A DNA stretch of 64,000 nt from Mycolicibacterium sp. TY81 (lineage in GTDB: Bacteria; Actinomycetota; Actinomycetes; Mycobacteriales; Mycobacteriaceae): the NCBI RefSeq assembly GCF_018326285.1, contig NZ_AP023362.1:2790001-2854000 (forward strand), read 5' to 3'. A program made the position numbers and the translations under genes. This document shows, piece by piece, positions 19,001 to 26,716 of the stretch; the first letter of the stretch is position 1; each line of letters opens with the position of its first letter. The notes under the pieces are model-generated. The model was not told the DNA's origin. It ran no database searches and saw nothing but the letters and a program-made list of their open reading frames with translations.

Positions 19001-19590
19001 TCGGGTTCGGCGGTGCGCAGCGAGGCGCAGAAAATCGGGAGCGGACGGCCGCCGGCCTCCTCGATGGTCCGGCACAGCGCGTCGATGTAGGCGGTGTTGC
19101 CGGCCAGTTGCTGGGCGCGGTAGTAGAGCACCGCGACGGTCGGGCCGTCGGCGTCCGACGCGCGCTCGATCAGGCCCCAGCTCGGGGTGGACTCGGGCTC
19201 ACCGAAGCCGAAGCCGGTCATCAGGACGGTGTCGGAGAGGAAGGCGTGCAGATGGCGCAGGTTGGTCACGCCGCCCTGCGCCAGGTAGATGTGCGCTTGC
19301 AGCGCGACGCCGGCCGGGACGGTCGAGTGACTCATCAGGTCGGCGTCGGGCGTCTGCTCCCCCGACAGCACCACCGTCGGGACACCGGTGGCGACGACGG
19401 CGTCGATGTCGTCCTGCCAGGTGCGATAGCCGCCCAACACCCGAACCACGGCCAGGTCCGCACCGGCCAGGAGGTCCGCCAGTTCGCCGTCGATCAACCG
19501 CGACGGATTGGCCCACCGGTACTCGGCGCCGCTGGCGCGGGCGGTGATCAGATCGGTGTCGGACGTCGAGAGCAGCAGTACGGTCGGCAC
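16027..19590 (-). CDS. cobN: Cobaltochelatase subunit CobN
   Basis: A 1187-residue large subunit of the aerobic cobaltochelatase, which inserts Co2+ into hydrogenobyrinate a,c-diamide with CobS and CobT or ChlI/ChlD-like partners. Recognisable parts are [35 protein letters not shown], the central [21 protein letters not shown] and the C-terminal [36 protein letters not shown]. Length matches the family. The GTG start at 19590 gives [14 protein letters not shown]. It is the first gene after a terminator that ends a 36-codon gene, so it probably has its own promoter at 19591-19655. Confidence 0.96.
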   Translation of the reverse strand: [1187 protein letters not shown]

Positions 19591-19655
19591 CGACTATTCG
19601 TACCGCACCGGCAGGCTCGCGTGGCCTCTGCCCTTGGTTGACCGCAAAAGCAACA

Positions 19656-19684
19656 GCGGGCGGGTTGCTGTGCAACCCGCCCGC
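19656..19684 (-). terminator. Terminator between the 36-aa gene and cobN
   Basis: A perfect 13-bp GC-rich stem (19656-19668 with 19672-19684) with a TGT loop is followed on the minus strand by TGTTGCTTTTG. It sits 27 bp after the stop of the small gene and 65 bp before the cobN start. It could also work as an attenuator for cobN read-through. Confidence 0.8.
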
Positions 19685-19710
19685 CGGCGGTCTCATCTAC
19701 CTCGCTGTGG

Positions 19711-19821
19711 TCAGCGCTGGTTGGTCTCCCACCGCTGGTACCACGTCTTACCCTGGTAGGGCAGGCCCGCGGCCACGATGAGAGCGAAGACGCCACCAAC
19801 GTACAGAGCGAAATCGGACAT
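19711..19821 (-). CDS. 36-residue single-span membrane microprotein
   Basis: A small gene with an ideal ribosome-binding site, AAGGAGGG (19827-19834), 5 bp before its ATG, and its own terminator. The product has one hydrophobic helix (residues 4-20, ALYVGGVFALIVAAGLP) followed by a basic, aromatic tail (YQGKTWYQRWETNQR). I do not recognise the family. It resembles small transporter or complex subunits such as KdpF in layout only. It is divergent from cobG and lies upstream of cobN, so a role in cobalt or corrin handling is conceivable but unproven. Confidence 0.7.
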   Translation of the reverse strand: MSDFALYVGGVFALIVAAGLPYQGKTWYQRWETNQR

Positions 19822-19898
19822 TGCGTCCCTCCTTAGGTCATCCGGATGCGATGTAGCAAGCGGAAGTTCGTGTTCAACGGTACGGGCCGATGCCTTGA

Positions 19899-19915
19899 TT
19901 ACAAGGGACTTGTAA
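19899..19915. promoter_or_regulatory. Operator-like palindrome between microprotein gene and cobG
   Basis: TTACAAG and CTTGTAA form a perfect 7-bp inverted repeat around GGA. It lies in the 162-bp divergent region, 78 bp upstream of the small gene's ATG and 69 bp before the cobG start. The form suits a dimeric regulator. Which one is unknown. Confidence 0.5.
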
Positions 19916-19983
19916 GGCACGGAACAGCCCGGAAACGGCAGTGGCCCACTTCACAATTTGCGGCACAACGTAACGTGGACAAG

Positions 19984-21105
19984 GTGATTCGCAGCCGTGA
20001 CGACGACGCCTGCCCGGGCGCCCTGCAGGTGCACCAGGCGGCCGACGGTGACCTGGCCCGCATCCGCCTGGCCGGCGGCATGATCACTGCTGCACAGCTG
20101 GAGGCACTGGCCCTCGCGGCGCCCGAATTCGGTTCGCCGGCAATGGAACTGACCTCGCGCGGCAACATCCAGGTGCGCGGGATCCACGATGCCGCGGGGC
20201 TGGCCGCGGCGGTCCAGGCGGCGGGCCTGCTGCCCTCGGCAACCCACGAGCGCGTCCGCAATATCGTGGCGTCTCCGCTGTCGGGCCGCAGCGGCGGGCT
20301 GGGCGACGTCCGCGCCGTCGTGCGCGACCTGGATTCCGGCCTGCAAAACCGCCCTGACCTGGCCGAACTGCCCGGCAGGTTCTGGTTCGGCGTCGACGAC
20401 GGCCGCGGTGACATCTCGGGCCTGGCGCCCGACGTGAGCACCCATCTGGTCTCTGCCGAGACGGCCGCCGTGCTGGTGGCGGGCCGCGACACCGGCGTGC
20501 GGATCGCCGCCACGCAGGCCTCGGAGACCCTGCTGAACCTGGCCCACAGCTTCCAGAACATTCGCGGGAATCGTTGGCGAACAAGCGAATTGGAGCACGC
20601 CGGCGTCCTCCTGGACGCGGCCGGGCTGAACCCGACCGAGCCGGCGGGCGCGACCTGGGTGCCCGTCGACGTTCCGCCGGTCGGCTGGATCACCCAGGAC
20701 GACGGCCGGATCACGTTGGGCGCCGCCGTCCCGTTGGGTGTGCTGCGGGCCCGCACCGCCGAGTTTGTGGCCGCCATCACCGCTCCCGTGGTGGTCACAC
20801 CATGGCGCTCGTTACTCATCTGTGACCTCGAGGAGGGCATCGCCGACACCTCCCTGCGGGTGCTGGCGCCCATGGGCCTGATCTTCGACGAGCACTCCCC
20901 CTGGCTGTCGATCAGCTCCTGCACCGGCAGCCCGGGGTGCGCCAAGTCACTGACCGACGTGCGCAGTGACGCGGCCGCGGCGGCGGAGTCGGGCGAGCCC
21001 GGCGGCCGCCGGCATTTCGTCGGCTGCGAGCGCGCGTGCGGCAGCCCGTCCGTCGGTGAGGTGCTGGTGGCGACCAACTCGGGGTACGAACCGCGCCACC
21101 CGTAG
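19984..21105 (+). CDS. cobG: Precorrin-3B synthase
   Basis: A 373-residue enzyme of the nitrite/sulfite reductase family that ring-contracts precorrin-3A in the oxygen-dependent B12 pathway. Two ferredoxin-like half domains are visible, with ELTSRGNIQVRGI in the first. The 4Fe-4S cysteines lie in SSCTGSPGCAKS and VGCERACGSPSVGE near the end. The GTG at 19984 starts just before the conserved DDDACPGALQVHQAADG. A GTG at 19975 is possible, and neither has a strong ribosome-binding site. cobH follows after 9 bp. Presence of CobG marks the aerobic route. Confidence 0.92.
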   Translation: MIRSRDDDACPGALQVHQAADGDLARIRLAGGMITAAQLEALALAAPEFGSPAMELTSRGNIQVRGIHDAAGLAAAVQAAGLLPSATHERVRNIVASPLSGRSGGLGDVRAVVRDLDSGLQNRPDLAELPGRFWFGVDDGRGDISGLAPDVSTHLVSAETAAVLVAGRDTGVRIAATQASETLLNLAHSFQNIRGNRWRTSELEHAGVLLDAAGLNPTEPAGATWVPVDVPPVGWITQDDGRITLGAAVPLGVLRARTAEFVAAITAPVVVTPWRSLLICDLEEGIADTSLRVLAPMGLIFDEHSPWLSISSCTGSPGCAKSLTDVRSDAAAAAESGEPGGRRHFVGCERACGSPSVGEVLVATNSGYEPRHP

Positions 21106-21114
21106 GGTTATCGC

Positions 21115-21741
21115 GTGCTCGACTACGTCCGCGACGCTGCGGAGATCTACCGACAGTCGTTCGCGACCATCCGCGCCGAGGCGGATCTGGCGCGATTTCC
21201 CGACGACGTCTCGCGCGTCGTCGTCCGTCTGATCCACACCTGCGGCCAGGTCGACGTCACCGAGCACGTCGCCTACACCGACGACGTGGTGACCCGCACG
21301 CATGCCGCGCTGGCCGCCGGGGCGCCGATCCTGTGCGATTCGTCGATGGTGGCTGCGGGCATCACGCGCTCACGCCTGCCCGCGAACAACGACGTGGTGT
21401 CGCTGGTCGCCGACCCGGGCGCGCCCGCGATGGCCGCGAAACTCGGCAGCACCCGGTCCGCGGCGGCCGTCGATCTGTGGGCCGACCGGCTCGGGGGCGC
21501 CGTGCTGGCCATCGGCAACGCGCCGACGGCCTTGTTCCGGTTGCTCGAGCTGCTGGACGAGGGCGCGCCGGTGCCCGCCGCGGTGCTGGGCGGCCCCGTG
21601 GGCTTCGTCGGCTCGGCGCAGTCGAAGGACGAACTGATCGCGCGACCGCGCGGCATGGACTATCTGGTGGTGACGGGGCGGCGTGGCGGTAGTGCCATGG
21701 CTGCCGCCGCGGTGAACGCGATTGCGAGTGAACGCGAGTGA
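21115..21741 (+). CDS. cobH: Precorrin-8X methylmutase
   Basis: A 208-residue CbiC/CobH family enzyme that moves the C11 methyl group to C12 to give hydrogenobyrinate. The catalytic histidine is H41 in [10 protein letters not shown]. Other conserved parts are [15 protein letters not shown] and [14 protein letters not shown]. It starts with GTG at 21115 immediately after cobG. Its last codons lie in a GTGAACGCGAGTGAGG stretch that leads into the cobIJ ribosome-binding region. It is cotranscribed with cobG and cobIJ. Confidence 0.95.
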   Translation: MLDYVRDAAEIYRQSFATIRAEADLARFPDDVSRVVVRLIHTCGQVDVTEHVAYTDDVVTRTHAALAAGAPILCDSSMVAAGITRSRLPANNDVVSLVADPGAPAMAAKLGSTRSAAAVDLWADRLGGAVLAIGNAPTALFRLLELLDEGAPVPAAVLGGPVGFVGSAQSKDELIARPRGMDYLVVTGRRGGSAMAAAAVNAIASERE

Positions 21742-21769
21742 GGCTCGCCGAACGAGCAGAAGGTGGACG

Positions 21770-23239
21770 ATGACAACGGGAACTCTCTTCGGCGTCGGCC
21801 TCGGTCCGGGCGACCCGGAATTGGTGACGGTCAAGGCCGCGCGCGTGATCGGCGAGGCCGACGTGGTGGCGTACCACAGTGCGCGCCACGGCCACAGCAT
21901 CGCGCGCCGCATCGCCGAGCCGTATCTGCGCGCCGGCCAGATCGAGGAGCACCTCGTCTACCCGGTGACGACGGAGACGACGTCGCATCCGGGCGGGTAC
22001 GACGGCGCCATCGAGGACTTCTACGCCGAGGCCGCCGAGCGGATCGCCACCCACCTGGCCGCGGGCCGCAACGTGGCGCTGCTGGCCGAGGGCGACCCGC
22101 TGTTCTACAGCTCCTACATGCACATGCACACGCGGCTCACCGAGCGGTTCCACGCCGTCATCGTGCCGGGCGTGACGTCCGTCAGCGCCGCGTCGGCGGC
22201 CATCTCGACGCCGCTGGTGCAGGGCGAGCAGGTGCTCACCATCCTGCCCGGCACGCTGCCGGCCGGCGAGCTGCAACGCCGCCTCGCGGACACCGACGCC
22301 GCCGTCGTGATGAAGTTGGGCCGCTCGTACCCTGCTGTGCGGCAGGCACTTTCGTCGGCCGGACGGCTGGATGAGGCGTTCTATGTCGAGCGCGCGAGCA
22401 CCGAGGCGCAGCGAGTGCTGCCGGCCGCCGACGTCGACGAGACGACGGTGCCGTACTTCTCCATCGCGATCCTTCCGGGCGGACAACGTGCGGCCCGCAC
22501 TGGCGGCAGTGTTGTCGTGGTCGGCCTGGGCCCGGGCGATCCGGAGTGGACGACGACACAGACCCGCCGCGAGCTGGCGGCCGCCACCGACCTGATCGGC
22601 TACGGACCGTACCTGGACCGCGTCCCGGATCGTCCCGGCCAGCAGCGGCACCCGAGCGACAACACCGACGAACGTGCCCGCGCCGAACTGGCCTGCAGGC
22701 TGGCCCAGCAGGGCCGGACCGTCGCCGTGGTGTCCTCCGGTGACCCCGGCGTGTTCGCGATGGCGACCGCGGTGCTCGAGGAGGCCCAGCAGTGGCCGGG
22801 CGTCCAGGTCCGGGTGGTCCCGGCGATGACCGCCGCGCAGGCCGTGGCCAGCCGCGTCGGTGCCCCGCTCGGCCATGACTACGTGGTGATCTCGCTGTCC
22901 GACCGGCTCAAGCCCTGGGACATCATCGCCCAGCGCGTCACCGCGGCCGCCCGCGCCGACTTCGTGCTCGCGATCTACAACCCGGCCTCGAAGACCCGCA
23001 CCTGGCAGGTGGCCGCGATGCAGGATCTGCTGCTGGAGTACCGCGACCCGAACACGCCGGTGATCATCGGTCGCGACGTGGCCGGGCCGAACGAAACCGT
23101 GCGCGTGGTGCGCCTGGCCGACCTCAAGCCGGCCGAGATCGACATGCGCTGCCTGCTGATCGTCGGCTCGTCGCAGACGGTGTGGCACAGCACCCCCGAG
23201 GGCGACCGGGTGTTCACCCCGCGGTATTACCCCCACTGA
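21770..23239 (+). CDS. cobIJ: Precorrin-2 C20- / precorrin-3B C17-methyltransferase fusion
   Basis: A 489-residue fusion of two SAM-dependent corrin methyltransferases. Residues 1-240 are CobI (FGVGLGPGDPELVTVKA, AEGDPLFYSSYMHMH). Residues 245-489 are CobJ (VVVVGLGPGDPEWTT, SSGDPGVFAMATAVLE, LAIYNPASKTRTWQ). Each half repeats the glycine-rich SAM-binding start of the family. The same fusion is known in M. tuberculosis (Rv2066). ATG 21770 follows AGAAGG closely. This leader (GAGCAGAAGG...CGATG) resembles the repeated mini-ORF leader seen before cobL and the GT4 gene. Confidence 0.96.
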   Translation: MTTGTLFGVGLGPGDPELVTVKAARVIGEADVVAYHSARHGHSIARRIAEPYLRAGQIEEHLVYPVTTETTSHPGGYDGAIEDFYAEAAERIATHLAAGRNVALLAEGDPLFYSSYMHMHTRLTERFHAVIVPGVTSVSAASAAISTPLVQGEQVLTILPGTLPAGELQRRLADTDAAVVMKLGRSYPAVRQALSSAGRLDEAFYVERASTEAQRVLPAADVDETTVPYFSIAILPGGQRAARTGGSVVVVGLGPGDPEWTTTQTRRELAAATDLIGYGPYLDRVPDRPGQQRHPSDNTDERARAELACRLAQQGRTVAVVSSGDPGVFAMATAVLEEAQQWPGVQVRVVPAMTAAQAVASRVGAPLGHDYVVISLSDRLKPWDIIAQRVTAAARADFVLAIYNPASKTRTWQVAAMQDLLLEYRDPNTPVIIGRDVAGPNETVRVVRLADLKPAEIDMRCLLIVGSSQTVWHSTPEGDRVFTPRYYPH

Positions 23240-23267
23240 TTCGATTGGGCCACTAGGGTTTCCGGAC

Positions 23268-25145
23268 ATGAGCGAAAGCCCTCGAGTCACGCGCCTGGTC
23301 ATGTACAAGCACGGCATGGCGCTGGTCGAACGCAGTGGCCCGGTCGACGGTGATTTCGCCCTGACGTTCCGCCACGCCCAGATGAAGGACGTGCTCAAGT
23401 CGCTGTCGGTGGTGGGTACGGGTACCGACCTGGCGGTCGGCGCGGTCTCGTTCGACACCCCCACCGACCCGCACAGCCAACTGGGTGGCCGCGGGGTGCA
23501 GATCGAGTCCGGCAATGCGCTGCGCGGACTGTTCGACGGCCTGCGCGGCCGCACCGTCGAAGTCGACTGCGGCGCCATGCGCCATCGGGGCGAGGTGATC
23601 GGCGTCGACGAATCGGCGAAGTACCGCCAGGTGCTGGTCCTGCGCACAGACGCGGGGTCGGTCAGCCTGATCGAACTGGCCGACGTCGCTGCCGTCACGC
23701 TGGCGGAGGAACCATCGCGCGACAACCTCGAGTACCTGCTGGACCGGTCGCGCGCGCTGACCGCGGGCCAGAATTGCCAACTGGGCGTACAGGTTCGGGG
23801 CAGCGGGACCGTCCAGGTGTCCTACGTGGTGCCGGCGCCGCTGTGGCGGCTGTCGTACCGTCTGGTGCGCGATGGTGACGGCCTGGTGTTGACCGCGATG
23901 GGCATCGTGCACAACCCGGTCGACGAGGACCTCACCGACATCGCGTTGACGCTGACCACCGGCGAACCGGTCTCCTTCGACATCGACCTGTACGAGAGCA
24001 AGCACGCGTATCGGGAGGTTGTCGAGGAAAGCCGCCGCGGTGCGGTGCCCGTGGCCGCCGCCGCGAAAACCCGGTCGCCGGCCGAGGTATCGGCGGCGAT
24101 GGCGATGCCCGCACCTGCCGGCGCCGGGTTTTTCGATGCGTATGCCGACGCCGTCGACGATGTCGAAACCGCCGACCGCGGTGAGTATTTCGAGTACCGG
24201 CTGAGTACCCCGGTGTCACTCAAACGCGGCGGCGCGTCGATGATTCCCCTGGCGGTACAGGCCGTGGACGGCGTCCGGCGCGAACTGGTCTGGACCGGCC
24301 ATGACCGCTCCCCCGAGATCGTCCTCGTCTTCACCAACACCGCGGGCATCGTGCTCGAGGAAGGCCCCGCCGTCATCTACGAGCAGGACGCCTACGCCGG
24401 CGAAGCGATGGTGCCCTTCACCGCCCGCGACGCGAAGGTGCGGCTGCCGTTCGCGAAAGACCTTGCGGTGCGGTGCCGGCACACCTCGACCGTCAGCGAC
24501 GTCACCGCCCGCGTGCGCCTGGCCCGCGCCGCGCTGGTCCACGAGCAGCGGCGCGAGCGACTCCATACCCTGCGGGTCGAGAACGACCATGCCGAACCGG
24601 TCGAGGTGATCTTCGAGATCGTCCGTTTTCAGGGACACCGCGTGGAAGCGCGGGACAACGTCACCGCGATCGCCGACGACGGGACCAACCACCGGATCAC
24701 GGTCACCGCGGCCGGCCACGGCGCCGTCGAAGCCACGGTGCTGGAAAGCTGGCCGCTGTCCAGCGAGATCGACTACGAGCACCTCGCGCCGGGTCAGCTC
24801 GAGGAGTGGCTGGCCGACCGGTCCCTCGACGCCGCCACCATCACCGCGCTCGGCGAAGTCCTGGACAAGTGGGCGACCGCCGAGCGGCTGGAGTCGGGCG
24901 CCGAGCAGGTCGAGGCCGCGCGCTCGGGTGACTACGAGGCGCAGAGCCGAATCTCCGAGCAGCTCAACGTCCTCGGCACCGACGGCCCCGAAGGCGAGCT
25001 ACGGCGCCGGCTCATCGTGGACCTCGAGTCGCTGCGGGACCGCAGCACCGCGCAGGGCGAGAAGGTCCGTCAGCTCCGCGACGACGCGGAAGCGCACCGG
25101 CGGGCCGCTTGGGACGAACTCCAGCGTCTCATCGACGCGCCCTGA
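23268..25145 (+). CDS. DUF4139-type protein of unknown function
   Basis: A 625-residue protein with no signal peptide or membrane segment. Its layout is an N-terminal beta-rich region beginning RVTRLVMYKHGMALVERSG, a middle region with the DUF4139-like segments SYVVPAPLWRLSYRLV and RREYFEYRLSTPV-like sequence, and a helical coiled C-terminus from about 560. Function of the family is not known. It starts 28 bp after cobIJ and is probably cotranscribed with the cob genes. Its last 17 bp overlap the end of cobK on the opposite strand. Such a protein inside a B12 cluster is unusual. Confidence 0.75.
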   Translation: MSESPRVTRLVMYKHGMALVERSGPVDGDFALTFRHAQMKDVLKSLSVVGTGTDLAVGAVSFDTPTDPHSQLGGRGVQIESGNALRGLFDGLRGRTVEVDCGAMRHRGEVIGVDESAKYRQVLVLRTDAGSVSLIELADVAAVTLAEEPSRDNLEYLLDRSRALTAGQNCQLGVQVRGSGTVQVSYVVPAPLWRLSYRLVRDGDGLVLTAMGIVHNPVDEDLTDIALTLTTGEPVSFDIDLYESKHAYREVVEESRRGAVPVAAAAKTRSPAEVSAAMAMPAPAGAGFFDAYADAVDDVETADRGEYFEYRLSTPVSLKRGGASMIPLAVQAVDGVRRELVWTGHDRSPEIVLVFTNTAGIVLEEGPAVIYEQDAYAGEAMVPFTARDAKVRLPFAKDLAVRCRHTSTVSDVTARVRLARAALVHEQRRERLHTLRVENDHAEPVEVIFEIVRFQGHRVEARDNVTAIADDGTNHRITVTAAGHGAVEATVLESWPLSSEIDYEHLAPGQLEEWLADRSLDAATITALGEVLDKWATAERLESGAEQVEAARSGDYEAQSRISEQLNVLGTDGPEGELRRRLIVDLESLRDRSTAQGEKVRQLRDDAEAHRRAAWDELQRLIDAP

Positions 25146-25854
25146 CCCACGCTTCGGCTTCGTCGACGGTAGCGGCAGTCGCCACGCTTCCGGGCAGCGC
25201 CGGGCGGTCCACCATGATCACCGGAACATTCAGCGCCGCAGCGGCATCCAGCTTCGCGCGCGTCATGCCGCCGCCGCTGTTCTTCGTGACGAGGGCATCG
25301 ATGCGGTGGTCACGCAGCAGCGCCAGCTCGTTGTCGTAGTCGTACGGGCCGCGCGACAGCAGGATGTGGTGCTGCGGCGGCAGCGTATCGGCATCCGGCG
25401 GCGTGACGGCACGGATCAGGAACCAGGCGTCCGACGCGCGGAAAGCCGTCGTGCCCGAACGTCCCGTGGTGAGGAAGACCCGTTGGTAGCCGCGGTCTTC
25501 GACGGTCTGCGCAGCCTGCCGGTCGTCGGCGACGACGATGGCGTCGCCGTGCGGCCACGCCGGCCGCGCCAGGACCAGGTGCGGCAGTTGCAGGCCGGCG
25601 CAGGCCCGGGCGGCATTGGCGGTGATGGTGGCGGCGAACGGGTGCGTGGCGTCGACGACGGCGGTGATCTCGTTGTCCTGCAGGTAGGTTCGCAGGCCGT
25701 CAACGCCGCCGAAGCCGCCGATCCTGACCGGGCCCACGGGTAGCGCCGGGTCGGGCACGCGACCGGCCAGGGAACTGATCAGCTCGATGCCGGGGTGCAG
25801 CCGCTTGGCCAATGCCCGCGCCTCGGACGTCCCGCCCAGGAGCAGAAGCTTCAC
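25129..25854 (-). CDS. cobK: Precorrin-6A reductase
   Basis: A 241-residue NADPH-dependent reductase of the CbiJ/CobK family that reduces precorrin-6A to 6B. It has the Rossmann start LLLLGGTSEARALA, the conserved VDATHPFAATITANA, FLTTGRSG, and the C-terminal LVTKNSGGGMTRAKLDAA. It starts at GTG 25854. It is the last gene of the minus-strand cob operon, separated from cobM by a 106-bp gap that holds an inverted-repeat element. The 3' end overlaps the DUF4139 gene tail to tail. Confidence 0.95.
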   Translation of the reverse strand: MKLLLLGGTSEARALAKRLHPGIELISSLAGRVPDPALPVGPVRIGGFGGVDGLRTYLQDNEITAVVDATHPFAATITANAARACAGLQLPHLVLARPAWPHGDAIVVADDRQAAQTVEDRGYQRVFLTTGRSGTTAFRASDAWFLIRAVTPPDADTLPPQHHILLSRGPYDYDNELALLRDHRIDALVTKNSGGGMTRAKLDAAAALNVPVIMVDRPALPGSVATAATVDEAEAWVRARR

Positions 25855-25871
25855 CGGTCACCTTCCCAGTG

Positions 25872-25936
25872 CCCGCGACACGGACGTTCCGCCCGCGACA
25901 CGCCGTCGGCGGCGTGCCGAACGTCTATCTCGCGGG
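25872..25936. repeat. Imperfect inverted-repeat element between cobM and cobK
   Basis: An inner perfect hairpin, CACGCCG/CGGCGTG (25899-25916), lies inside outer arms at 25872-25889 and 25919-25936 that match at 14 of 18 positions (CCCGCGA...GACGTTC with GAACGTC...TCGCGGG). CCCGCGACAC also occurs twice as a direct repeat. I recall similar TCTATCTCGCGGG palindromes between genes in other mycobacteria, so it may be a dispersed repeat. It could attenuate cobK expression. Confidence 0.6.
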
Positions 25937-25960
25937 TTGTTGCCAGTGGCGGCTCCGCCA

Positions 25961-26716
25961 TCAATGTGTCGCCCCGCGGCGCCGGCCGCTCGAATACAGG
26001 TAACTGTCGGTGAACCCCTGGGCACCCAGCGCGTCGCCGACGAAGATCACCGCGGTCTTGGTGATGCCCGCCGCTTTGGTCCGCTCGGCCAGCTCGGACA
26101 GGGTGCAGGTGATGACCTGCTCGCTCGGCCAGCTGACGAAAGCCACCACCGCGCAGGGAGTTTCGGGGCAGTACCCACCCTCGAGCAGTTGGGGGACGAT
26201 GTTGTCGATCTGCGCAGCCGCCAGGTGCAGCACCAACGTGGCACCGGGCTTGGACAGGGACACCAAATCCTCGCCGTGCGGCATCGCGGTCGACAGCGTC
26301 GCGACCCGGGACAGGGTGACGGTCTGGGCCACGCCGGGCACCGTCAGCTCTCGCCCGAGTGCCGCGGCGGCAGCGGCGAAAGCCGGTACGCCGGGCACGA
26401 TTTCGTAGTCGATACCGAGCTCGTCCAGCCGGCGGCACTGTTCGGCCACCGCGCTGTAGATCGAGGGATCCCCCGAGTGCAGGCGCGCCACGTCGAGTCC
26501 GGCTTCGTGTGCGGCGACCAACTCGCCGATGATCTGCTCCAGGTTGAGCGGACCGGTGTCGACGATCCGTGCGTCGGGCGGGCATTCCGCCAGCAGGTCG
26601 TCGGGCATGATGGAGCCGGCGTACAGACAGACGCGACACGACCGCAGCAGCCGCTGCCCGCGCACGGTGATGAGATCGGCGGCGCCGGGTCCCGCGCCGA
26701 TGAAGTACACCGTCAT
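25961..26716 (-). CDS. cobM: Precorrin-4 C11-methyltransferase
   Basis: A 251-residue SAM-dependent methyltransferase that methylates C11 of precorrin-4. It has the family start YFIGAGPGAADLITVRGQ, the central LHSGDPSIYSAVAEQ and the active-region EIVPGVPAFAAAAAALG. ATG 26716 overlaps the cobL stop as ATGA, so the two are translationally coupled. Longer upstream reading frames only shadow cobL. Confidence 0.96.
   Translation of the reverse strand: MTVYFIGAGPGAADLITVRGQRLLRSCRVCLYAGSIMPDDLLAECPPDARIVDTGPLNLEQIIGELVAAHEAGLDVARLHSGDPSIYSAVAEQCRRLDELGIDYEIVPGVPAFAAAAAALGRELTVPGVAQTVTLSRVATLSTAMPHGEDLVSLSKPGATLVLHLAAAQIDNIVPQLLEGGYCPETPCAVVAFVSWPSEQVITCTLSELAERTKAAGITKTAVIFVGDALGAQGFTDSYLYSSGRRRGATH

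Noticed and set aside
19821-19983. Cobalamin riboswitch near cobN/cobG
   Set aside because: A GCCACTG-like stretch occurs on the minus strand, but the other conserved B12 riboswitch blocks are missing and the hairpins do not fit.
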